A stretch of 19,838 bases of DNA, taken from assembly GCA_965658965.1 (NCBI GenBank), contig CBFHVV010000053.1, forward strand, positions 1 to 19,838, read 5' to 3'. A program made the translations under genes and the position numbers. The notes beneath the pieces were generated by a model, which was given only the letters and a program-made list of their open reading frames with translations, was not told where the DNA came from and did not search any database. The stretch's first letter is position 1, and every line of letters starts with the position of its first letter. Below are positions 13,413 to 19,838 of this stretch, piece by piece. The DNA is from Croceimicrobium sp965658965. Lineage in GTDB: Bacteria > Bacteroidota > Bacteroidia > Flavobacteriales > Schleiferiaceae.

Positions 13413-14543
13413 ATGCAATTTAGGCTCGAACATCAAGACCCCAAATCCAAAGCGCGCAGTGGAACTATAAGTACAGCGCACGGCGATATTAAGACTCCCA
13501 TATTTATGCCGGTAGGTACCGTTGGTTCGGTAAAGGCCGTGCATCAACGTGAACTGAAGGAGGATATTAAAGCACAAGTAATTTTAGGCAATACCTATCA
13601 TCTATACTTGCGCCCCGGCACCGATATTTTAAATCGCGCTGGTGGTTTGCACCAATTTATGAACTGGCAAGGCCCAATCCTTACCGATAGTGGTGGTTAT
13701 CAAGTGTATAGCCTTTCAGGTACTAATAAAATTACGGAGGAAGGCGTTGCTTTTAAATCGCATATCGACGGTTCTAAGCATTTTTTCAGCCCAGAAAAAT
13801 CCATGGAAATTCAGCGCAAAATTGGCGCCGATATTATTATGGCTTTCGATGAATGCCCGCCTTACCCTAGTACTTATGAGTATGCGCGCCTATCTATGGA
13901 AATGACCCACCGTTGGTTAAAAAGATGTGGTATTTGGCTAAAGGAAAATGATCCTTTATACGGCTTCGAGCAAACACTTTTCCCTATTGTGCAGGGCAGT
14001 ACTTACAAAGATTTACGCTTGAAAAGCGCCGAGACGATTGCCGAATTCGGAGCAGATGGCAATGCCATTGGTGGCCTTTCTGTAGGTGAGCCCGCAGAAG
14101 AAATGTACGCCATGACCGATTTAGTCTGCAGCGTTTTACCAAAAGACAAACCGCGTTATTTAATGGGCGTAGGAACGCCAGCCAATATCTTAGAGAACAT
14201 TGCCCTAGGGGTAGATATGTTAGACTGTGTAATGCCAACCCGCAACGGGCGCAACGGGATGATATTCACCAGTGAAGGCATAATTAATATTAAAAATAAA
14301 AAGTGGGAAGACGATTTTAGTCCCTTAGACCCAAATGGTCCCACTTTTGTAGATGAGCAGTATTCCAAAGCTTATGTAAGACATTTATTTGCCGCCAATG
14401 AATATTTAGGTAGACAAATAGCGAGTGTACACAATTTAGGCTTCTATCTGTGGTTAGTAAGTGAGGCCCGCAAACAAATTGAAGCGGGTACTTTCGCTAG
14501 TTGGAAAGAGCAAATGGTAATTAAAGTAGCACAGCGCTTGTGA
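13413..14543 (+). CDS. tgt: tRNA-guanine transglycosylase
   Basis: Tgt swaps guanine-34 of tRNAs for Asp, Asn, His and Tyr for a 7-deazaguanine base (preQ1 in most bacteria), a step in queuosine formation. The 376-residue protein carries TPIFMPVGTVGSVK (28-41), LTDSGGYQVYSLS (90-102) with catalytic Asp92, the base-recognition GGLSVGEP (220-227), RYLMGVGTP (248-256) and DMLDCVMPTRNGRNG (268-282) with the nucleophile Asp271. The usual zinc site is altered: by constant offset to the Zymomonas mobilis enzyme, the three Cys ligands fall on Gly309, Thr311 and Asp314, while the His ligand is kept (His340). I believe this is general in Bacteroidota. The start agrees with homologues as I remember them. 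It overlaps the next gene by 4 bp. Confidence 0.96.
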   Translation: MQFRLEHQDPKSKARSGTISTAHGDIKTPIFMPVGTVGSVKAVHQRELKEDIKAQVILGNTYHLYLRPGTDILNRAGGLHQFMNWQGPILTDSGGYQVYSLSGTNKITEEGVAFKSHIDGSKHFFSPEKSMEIQRKIGADIIMAFDECPPYPSTYEYARLSMEMTHRWLKRCGIWLKENDPLYGFEQTLFPIVQGSTYKDLRLKSAETIAEFGADGNAIGGLSVGEPAEEMYAMTDLVCSVLPKDKPRYLMGVGTPANILENIALGVDMLDCVMPTRNGRNGMIFTSEGIINIKNKKWEDDFSPLDPNGPTFVDEQYSKAYVRHLFAANEYLGRQIASVHNLGFYLWLVSEARKQIEAGTFASWKEQMVIKVAQRL

Positions 14544-15628
14544 AGATTTTTAAAATTATAGACCTCTATATTATTAAGAAGTTCCTCGGAACCTTCTTCC
14601 TTACCATTGCGCTAATTCTGGCCATTGCCATTGTCTTCGATATTTCTGAAAAAATTGACGATTTCATAACCCGTGGAGCGAGTACACGTGAAATCATTTT
14701 CGATTACTATTTAAACTTCCTGGTCTTTTACGGCAATCTTTTTAGTTCCATGATTGTCTTTATTGCCACTATCTTCTTTAGCTCTCGCATGACTGCAAAC
14801 ACTGAGATTGTAGCGATTTTAACTGGTGGCGTCAGCTTTAAGAGAATGATGTTCCCCTATTTTGTTTCCGCTACTATTGTGGCCGGCATCAGCCTATTTG
14901 TAAGTCATTTTATTATCCCTTACACCAATGTACAGCGGCTAGAATTTCAACATGCTTATATAGACCGCAAAGAAAGCGAAGGCTTTAAAGACATTCATCG
15001 TCAAATAAAGCCCGGACATATAATTTACTTTGAAAATTACAATACCAAACGAAATTCGGGATACCACTTTACCTATGAAATATTTTCTGGTAATACGCTG
15101 AGCTATAAGTTAAAAGCCAACTTTATTCGCCTAGATACTAGCAATAATGTTTGGACCTTAGAAGATTATGACATCCGGACTATTGATGAAAATGGCAAGG
15201 AAGAACTGGAACAAGGCCGCAAGCTTACCCGTAGTTTTGATTTTGATGCGGCCGATATTGTCCCTCGTCTCTACACGGTAGAAATGATGAATACCCCCGA
15301 GCTAAACGAATTTATTGCCGCCGAAACTTTACGGGGATCCGAAAATATTAACTTTTATTTGATTGAAAAGCACCAAAGGACTTCCTGGCCTTTTGCCACT
15401 TATATCTTAGTATTAATCGGAGTAAGCATCTCCTCTAAGAAAACGCGAGGTGGGCTAGGCCTTAATGTAGCACTGGGATTAGTACTTTGTGTTACTTATA
15501 TTTTCTTCATGCAAATCTCCACTACCTTTGCTACGGTAGGCAGCTTATCGCCTTTACTGGCAGTATGGATTCCCAATATCGTTTTCAGTTTTATTGGTGC
15601 TTATCTCTACTATATTGCACCGAAGTAA
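14540..15628 (+). CDS. LptF/LptG-family LPS export permease
   Basis: LptF and LptG form the membrane part of the LptB2FG ABC transporter that extracts lipopolysaccharide from the inner membrane. The 362-residue protein shows the family plan: an N-terminal amphipathic stretch (IIDLYIIKKFLGTFF), three membrane helices at about 17-35, 62-82 and 105-127, a periplasmic beta-jellyroll-like region (about 130-275) and three C-terminal helices at about 284-298, 306-326 and 335-358. The coupling segment MTANTEIVAILTGGVSFKRMM (84-104) is typical. I cannot decide between LptF and LptG. The start is GTG, overlapping the tgt stop in GTGA (4 bp), a strong sign of translational coupling. tgt, this gene and accA follow each other in the same direction. 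Confidence 0.9.
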   Translation: MKIFKIIDLYIIKKFLGTFFLTIALILAIAIVFDISEKIDDFITRGASTREIIFDYYLNFLVFYGNLFSSMIVFIATIFFSSRMTANTEIVAILTGGVSFKRMMFPYFVSATIVAGISLFVSHFIIPYTNVQRLEFQHAYIDRKESEGFKDIHRQIKPGHIIYFENYNTKRNSGYHFTYEIFSGNTLSYKLKANFIRLDTSNNVWTLEDYDIRTIDENGKEELEQGRKLTRSFDFDAADIVPRLYTVEMMNTPELNEFIAAETLRGSENINFYLIEKHQRTSWPFATYILVLIGVSISSKKTRGGLGLNVALGLVLCVTYIFFMQISTTFATVGSLSPLLAVWIPNIVFSFIGAYLYYIAPK

Positions 15629-15679
15629 CAATGGATTGGCATATTTTCACATATTTGCAAGATATAAAGAGGGACAATT

Positions 15680-16630
15680 ATGGAATACCTAGACTTTGAA
15701 AAACCTGTTGAGGAAATTCTACTTCAGATAAACAAGACTAAAGAATTAGAGACTGAAACCCAAGTAGATATGGGGAAGACTCTAAAAGAACTTGAGAAAA
15801 AACTAGAAAGCACACGCAAGAGTGTTTATAAGGATCTGAGTGCTTGGCAAAGAGTGCAGCTCTCACGTCATCCGCAAAGGCCATACACTTTAGCTTATAT
15901 CGAAGCCATGACTAATGGTGAATTTATTGAGCTACATGGTGACAGAAATGTAAAAGACGATAAAGCCATGGTAGGTGGTTGGGGCATGCTAGGCGATGAG
16001 CCAGTAATGTTTATCGGTCAGCAAAAAGGCGTTAATACTAAGATGCGCCAATACCGCAACTTTGGGATGGCTAATCCTGAAGGTTATCGCAAGGCTTTAC
16101 GCTTGATGAAAATGGCGGAAAAATTTAACCGACCCGTGGTTACTTTAATCGACACACCAGGAGCTTTTCCAGGACTAGAAGCGGAAGAGCGTGGCCAAGG
16201 CGAAGCAATTGCTCGTAATATTTACGAAATGTCTGTTTTAAAAGTCCCGATTATCTGCGTAATTATTGGCGAAGGCGCTTCGGGTGGTGCTTTAGGCATT
16301 GGGCTTGGTGACAAAGTTTTGATGCTAGAAAATACATGGTACTCAGTTATTTCACCCGAAAGTTGCTCTTCGATTTTATGGCGGTCTTGGGATTATAAAC
16401 AAAAAGCGGCTGATGCCTTAAAGCTTACTGCCGAAAATATGTTGGGCAACAAACTGATTGATGGCATCATTAAAGAACCTGATGGTGGAGCGCATACTCA
16501 GCCCGAAAAGATGTTTGAGATTTTAAAAGACCAACTTTTAACTCATATCACCAAGCTTAAGAAGGTAGATACCGACAAGCTCTTGGAGAAGAGACTCGCA
16601 AAATTTGAAAAGATGGGAGCTTATAAATAA
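15680..16630 (+). CDS. accA: Acetyl-CoA carboxylase carboxyltransferase, alpha subunit
   Basis: AccA pairs with AccD to transfer the carboxyl group from biotinylated AccB to acetyl-CoA, making malonyl-CoA, the first committed step of fatty-acid synthesis. The 316-residue protein is full length. Motifs are the N-terminal coiled helix (35-62), RPYTLAYIEAM (67-77), FIELHGDR (82-89), the crotonase-fold TPGAFPG (159-165), the glycine-rich GEGASGGALGIGLGD (197-211), which supplies an oxyanion-hole backbone, and SPESCSSILW (225-234). It is separated from the LptF/G gene by 51 bp containing an imperfect -7 element (CATATTTG, 15650-15657), and is followed by a strong terminator. The partner accD is not in the window. 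Confidence 0.97.
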   Translation: MEYLDFEKPVEEILLQINKTKELETETQVDMGKTLKELEKKLESTRKSVYKDLSAWQRVQLSRHPQRPYTLAYIEAMTNGEFIELHGDRNVKDDKAMVGGWGMLGDEPVMFIGQQKGVNTKMRQYRNFGMANPEGYRKALRLMKMAEKFNRPVVTLIDTPGAFPGLEAEERGQGEAIARNIYEMSVLKVPIICVIIGEGASGGALGIGLGDKVLMLENTWYSVISPESCSSILWRSWDYKQKAADALKLTAENMLGNKLIDGIIKEPDGGAHTQPEKMFEILKDQLLTHITKLKKVDTDKLLEKRLAKFEKMGAYK

Positions 16631-16647
16631 GTGAATCAAGCTTAATT

Positions 16648-16685
16648 AAAAAAGTCCCTTTGGAATTAACCAAAGGGACTTTTTT
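16648..16685. terminator. Strong bidirectional terminator
   Basis: AAAAAAGTCCCTTTGG (16648-16663) and CCAAAGGGACTTTTTT (16670-16685) are perfect 16-base reverse complements around the loop AATTAA. The 10-bp core is flanked by A-runs and T-runs on both sides, so it can stop transcription of accA (plus) and of the convergent nuclease gene (minus). A second small hairpin, GCCTC/GAGGC, follows at 16688-16703. Confidence 0.95.
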
Positions 16686-16718
16686 ATGCCTCTCAGTGGA
16701 GGCGGATACAGCAAGACT

Positions 16719-18320
16719 TTACTTAATCAGTAAGCGTTCGCTGTAATAGTTGTTTTCTCCTTTTAACTGATAGCGGATAAAGTATAGACCACTAGGTAAA
16801 TAAGTCAGATCCATTTCACGGTCTGCAGCAATGGGCCAGTTTCTGCCCCAAGCATCGTTTAAACTCATCTGCTTTAAGCGAGAAAAACCTTGCACCTGAA
16901 TTATGCCATTACTTGGGTTCGGGTAAAAAGACACCTGCCTAAGTTCTGTTTCTGCTGTACCAAGAGTGGGACCAGATTGAATGAAAACAGTTTTTGGCTG
17001 CGGGCTTTGTCCTTCCTCAATAAATTGCAAATCGGCATTATAGTTTACATTGCCATCAAAGCTAATAATAAGCTGAGCTTCTGCACCAGGATTTAAGGTA
17101 AGAGTACCTGGGTTTCCGTTACTAAAACTTAAACTCGGGTCGCTTAATTGGAAATTGCGAAAAGTAATATCCTCGTTACCGCGATTATAGATCACAAAAG
17201 AGTATTCAAAATTTCCATTGCCCTGCGCTAGCTTAATGGTATCGTCTGAATAATAAGCCGAATAATTTGCACTCGCTGAGCTATTCGCATCAATATCGCT
17301 AATACGCTCAATAAACTGAGGGTAATCTACAAAAGGGTTGCGATTGTTCTGCAGGGCAAAAATGCCGTTATTTCTGGCAATTTCATCGGCACTAGGTGGG
17401 AAGTTCTCGTGCCATGTTCTAAGAATCGCTTCTTGTCCAGAAAAATGGTTGTTGTAATCTTGATAGCGCAATACAAAATACATCATCGCTCTGGCACTCG
17501 CTCCCTTCTGGGCATCGCGCGGTTCAAATTTACCACCGCCCGATTTCGAGCCACCTTGACTCCAATTGCTGCTGGTTACTACCCCAAATGGATCATTGCT
17601 ACGGCGACTATTAGCTGTTACATCCGTCGAAAACAAATGATGAATATCACTACGCATCGGCTCATTAGAATTGAAAAAGCCCTGCGGAAAAGTGTGCTCA
17701 CAGTTAAAGCTATTATTATTAGCCCCCGAACGGGTATTAAAAGTGGCGCTTCTACCGGTGTAAACACAGGTTACCTGACCGCCCGAATTATCTAAAGTTG
17801 CGTACATATTATCGCGGGCAGTGGTATAGCCTAAAGAATTATAACCCGCTGCGAGTTTGGTGCTCAGGGCCGTTTTTAATACTTCTTCCGCTTTGTTCTC
17901 CGTGGTGCTGTAATAGGCTTTAGAATAAGTTCCTTGTCCACTTACACTAATGGGATAATGGCCAAAACCGCTGGCCGACTTAAAGATTAAAGCCTGATTA
18001 TGCAACATATTGTGCTCTGGACTAAACTCCACGTCTAAGGAAAGACTATCCCCCGATAAAATAACAAAGGAGCTATCCAAGGCTTTAAAAACCTTATTGC
18101 CATAATAATCGAAGCGTACCACACTATCTATACTAATAGGATAAGCAGATTGGTTAACCAATACTAAGCTTTCTGTATTGGTTTGTAATTCATTAGTTAC
18201 TGGAAAACTAAGATTAGGCTGCCGAGCTATTAAAGCCTGAGCCTCTGATTTTAAACTTAATAGACCTAAAGTAGCCGTTAAAAATAGGGCTGGTATTTTA
18301 CTTATTGTAGAGAATGTCAT
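16719..18320 (-). CDS. Secreted endonuclease I with T9SS sorting domain
   Basis: This exported nuclease is about 533 residues long from the chosen start. A signal peptide (MTFSTISKIPALFLTATLG..., cleavage near SEA-Q at 27-28) is followed by an Ig-like region resembling choice-of-anchor D domains (about 37-129). The endonuclease I domain (about 145-340) shows NCEHTFPQ (206-213), DIHHLFSTDVTANSRRSN (225-242), FEPRDAQKGASARAMMYFVLRY (265-286) and NRNPFVDYP (326-334). Another Ig-like region (356-449) and a T9SS tail (about 463-533, VSFYPNPSNG to GLYFIRYQL) complete it. The family cuts double- and single-stranded DNA; here it should act outside the cell, perhaps feeding on extracellular DNA. Upstream in-frame Mets at 18335 and 18353 are possible starts but overlap the previous gene more; the chosen one overlaps it by 23 bp. 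Confidence 0.88.
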   Translation of the reverse strand: MTFSTISKIPALFLTATLGLLSLKSEAQALIARQPNLSFPVTNELQTNTESLVLVNQSAYPISIDSVVRFDYYGNKVFKALDSSFVILSGDSLSLDVEFSPEHNMLHNQALIFKSASGFGHYPISVSGQGTYSKAYYSTTENKAEEVLKTALSTKLAAGYNSLGYTTARDNMYATLDNSGGQVTCVYTGRSATFNTRSGANNNSFNCEHTFPQGFFNSNEPMRSDIHHLFSTDVTANSRRSNDPFGVVTSSNWSQGGSKSGGGKFEPRDAQKGASARAMMYFVLRYQDYNNHFSGQEAILRTWHENFPPSADEIARNNGIFALQNNRNPFVDYPQFIERISDIDANSSASANYSAYYSDDTIKLAQGNGNFEYSFVIYNRGNEDITFRNFQLSDPSLSFSNGNPGTLTLNPGAEAQLIISFDGNVNYNADLQFIEEGQSPQPKTVFIQSGPTLGTAETELRQVSFYPNPSNGIIQVQGFSRLKQMSLNDAWGRNWPIAADREMDLTYLPSGLYFIRYQLKGENNYYSERLLIK

Positions 18321-19566
18321 AATCTTGTAATGCATCGAATTTTGAGGCCGCAAATTGCAGATTATTATCTAAACCGAGGCGAAAAACCGTATTAGCTTTT
18401 TGTAAATATAAACCCTGATCCGTGCGACTTAACTGAAAGTTTTGATGAGAACCAGTTTGAATAGACATCGGTATGCTGGAGCTAGCAAGAGAAAGCCTGT
18501 ATAAATCTTGGTCCGTACTAAACATAATCAACTCACTTTGACTAGTGGCCGAGCCTCCTAGCGGCATTTTTTCATTGCCAACATACTCCAATCTTAATGT
18601 TTGGCTTGCACTATTGTAGATGTGCAACTCCCAAAGCGCATTCCTTCGAAAGAGTATAGCAAGATCCCGATCATTTTCTAGTGGGAAGAGAACGTGATTA
18701 GAACCTTGCAATGAGTAGCTTTGAAAGCTCCCATTTAGATTCTCGTTAAAAAAATATAGTTGAGCATTTAAACCCGCCTGATCGTAAGTTATAGCAACCA
18801 GCTTGGAGTTTAAAACACATCCTCTACGAGCAATTCTGCCGAATGGCAAACTGGTAGAAGCCTGTAAGTTGCCTTCTTCTAAATAGTCTATCTCGCCATC
18901 GCTTCGCAGCAGATACAAGCCCTGCTCTGATTTAACAAAGTCATAATAAGCCTTTGAGCCAAGAGGGGCTACTGCTGGTAATTTGCGTACTAATTGAAAA
19001 TCACCTAATCGCCTTATTTCAGTTTGCGCATCTGCGAAAGCGGCTAAATAAATTAAGGAGTCGCGTGATGATACTTTTAGCGCATCAAAGGAGTGAGATA
19101 GAGGAAAAAGAGTGCGGTTTTGGCTATTGTCGAGAATTTCTAAATTTTCACTACCCAATAAAGCAAAGCCCTCTTGCAATAAAGGCAAAGCCGTGTAACG
19201 AATCGACGAAAAGGCACTAGCTCCCTTGTCTGAGTTTTCTACTTGCAATCGTAAATCGTAATTCCCGCTCGCTAAATATGGGTCATTAAAAAACACTTCT
19301 AAATCAAAGGTATTGCCTTCTCTAAATACCTGTCGTTGCGCCAGAGTAAAAACACGATTCCCTTTTAAAAGACTAAGCTTATAAGATGAGGCATTGGTAC
19401 TTTCAAAACCTAATCTTAAGGTATCTCCATATTTAAAGGCCTGTCCCTCTACATAATTAAAGCTAACCTCGGGGAAAGGCTCTTCTGCCTTTGAGCATGA
19501 GGTGATTAGCACCAAAAGCAAAGCGTGTTGAAAACAATGTCTTATAAATTGTCTTAAGCCGATCAC
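18298..19566 (-). CDS. Lipoprotein of unknown function, possibly beta-propeller
   Basis: I do not recognise this family. The 422-residue protein starts at a GTG codon (there is no ATG before the signal peptide) and has a clear lipoprotein signal: a hydrophobic run LLLVLITSC with lipidated Cys24. The following Ser-Lys-Ala-Glu-Glu could direct surface exposure in Bacteroidota, though that is weak. Residues about 30-125 look like an Ig-like domain. The rest contains repeated beta-strand blocks with patterns such as GLYLLRSDGEIDYL, LVAITYDQAGLNAQLYFF, LIMFSTDQDLYRLSL and GLYLQKANTVFRLGL, spaced roughly 40-60 residues apart, which suggests a beta-propeller. It lies upstream of and overlaps the secreted nuclease gene, so the two are probably expressed together. 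It diverges from dnaB across 53 bp. Confidence 0.78.
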   Translation of the reverse strand: MIGLRQFIRHCFQHALLLVLITSCSKAEEPFPEVSFNYVEGQAFKYGDTLRLGFESTNASSYKLSLLKGNRVFTLAQRQVFREGNTFDLEVFFNDPYLASGNYDLRLQVENSDKGASAFSSIRYTALPLLQEGFALLGSENLEILDNSQNRTLFPLSHSFDALKVSSRDSLIYLAAFADAQTEIRRLGDFQLVRKLPAVAPLGSKAYYDFVKSEQGLYLLRSDGEIDYLEEGNLQASTSLPFGRIARRGCVLNSKLVAITYDQAGLNAQLYFFNENLNGSFQSYSLQGSNHVLFPLENDRDLAILFRRNALWELHIYNSASQTLRLEYVGNEKMPLGGSATSQSELIMFSTDQDLYRLSLASSSIPMSIQTGSHQNFQLSRTDQGLYLQKANTVFRLGLDNNLQFAASKFDALQDYDILYNK

Positions 19567-19572
19567 AATAAT

Positions 19573-19580
19573 TATTTTTG
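19573..19580 (+). promoter_or_regulatory. Candidate promoter of dnaB
   Basis: TATTTTTG matches the -7 consensus exactly, with 39 bp between it and the dnaB start. A TTG at 19549-19551, 21 bp upstream, could be the -33 element; it lies inside the start of the divergent lipoprotein gene. Confidence 0.55.
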
Positions 19581-19619
19581 AAAGCTAATCTTTTTCCGTC
19601 TAAACCCTTGTAATTGAGC

Positions 19620-19838
19620 ATGGATAACAACAAAAGTCCACAAAATTCTTTCAGCACCAAAAAGAAACCAAGCGTAATTGCCTTGGACCAGGGGCGTATT
19701 CCCCCACAGGTAATTAGTTTTGAAGAGGCGGTTTTAGGTGCGGTATTAATAGATAATGGTGCGATAAATTCGGTGATTGATATTCTTTCGCCGGAGAGTT
19801 TTTATAAAGTTCAACACGAGTTAATTTTTAAAACGGTT
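19620..19838 (+). CDS. dnaB: Replicative DNA helicase DnaB, N-terminal part (cut by window end)
   Basis: The first 73 codons are visible and the frame is open at the window edge. After a polar leader (MDNNKSPQNSFSTKKKPS) the sequence GRIPPQVISFEEAVLGAVLI (26-45), then INSVIDILSPESFYKVQHELIF, matches the N-terminal domain of DnaB, the hexameric helicase that unwinds DNA ahead of the replication fork and recruits primase. The RecA-like ATPase domain lies beyond the window. The start is the ATG that gives this leader; a TTG at 19614 is in frame but less likely. The nearby -7 element suggests its own promoter. Confidence 0.93.
   Translation, partial: MDNNKSPQNSFSTKKKPSVIALDQGRIPPQVISFEEAVLGAVLIDNGAINSVIDILSPESFYKVQHELIFKTV

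Noticed and set aside
16719..18320. Endonuclease I as part of a restriction or defence system
   Set aside because: It has a signal peptide and a T9SS tail, so it acts outside the cell, and no methyltransferase or defence partner is nearby.

Overview
The window looks like a chromosomal segment of a member of the Bacteroidota, most likely a marine Flavobacteriales-type bacterium. Four things point there. Two predicted exported proteins end in type IX secretion (T9SS) sorting domains. Good matches to the Bacteroidota -7 promoter element TAnnTTTG lie in front of many genes, with no clear Shine-Dalgarno sequences. SerA, Tgt and AccA have the short or lineage-typical forms of that phylum. Several neighbourhoods (serC-serA beside a ferredoxin and an acyl-CoA reductase; tgt-LptF/G-accA-dnaB) are, as I remember them, common in the phylum. 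I cannot name a genus. I see no tRNA, rRNA, CRISPR array, phage or transposase gene.

Layout. Bases 1-621 hold no gene. They carry dispersed-type palindromic repeats, including a 43-bp sequence present twice, and end in the terminator of the serine genes. From 622 to 4078 the minus strand carries ferredoxin, an unknown exported protein, serC and serA. Together serC and serA cover two of the three steps of serine synthesis. A LuxC-type acyl-CoA reductase diverges from the ferredoxin at 4124, and the two -7 elements for this pair face each other only 2 bp apart. From 5228 to 8968 three tightly packed or overlapping plus-strand genes encode a membrane-anchored PASTA protein without a kinase, a T9SS cargo protein and an RluD-type pseudouridine synthase. 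A di-haem cytochrome c peroxidase/MauG-like lipoprotein follows.

From 13300 down to 10124 the minus strand carries a membrane GT2 glycosyltransferase, the 16S rRNA methyltransferase rsmG and a GT39-like membrane glycosyltransferase, probably one transcript. Diverging from it are tgt (tRNA queuosine), an LptF/LptG-family LPS-export permease overlapping tgt by 4 bp, and accA (fatty-acid synthesis), closed by a very strong bidirectional terminator. Between accA and dnaB (start only, cut by the window end) sit two minus-strand accessory genes: an unrecognised lipoprotein and a secreted endonuclease I with a T9SS tail.

Most of the window is housekeeping: serine, translation-related RNA modification, envelope lipid and glycan building, and replication. 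A minority of genes encode exported accessory proteins. I did not find a convincing undescribed multi-gene system. The points most worth checking are the facing promoters, the Tyr at the expected Met haem-ligand position in the peroxidase, the zinc-less Tgt, the possible leaderless mRNAs, the kinase-less PASTA operon and the repeat structure at the left end.
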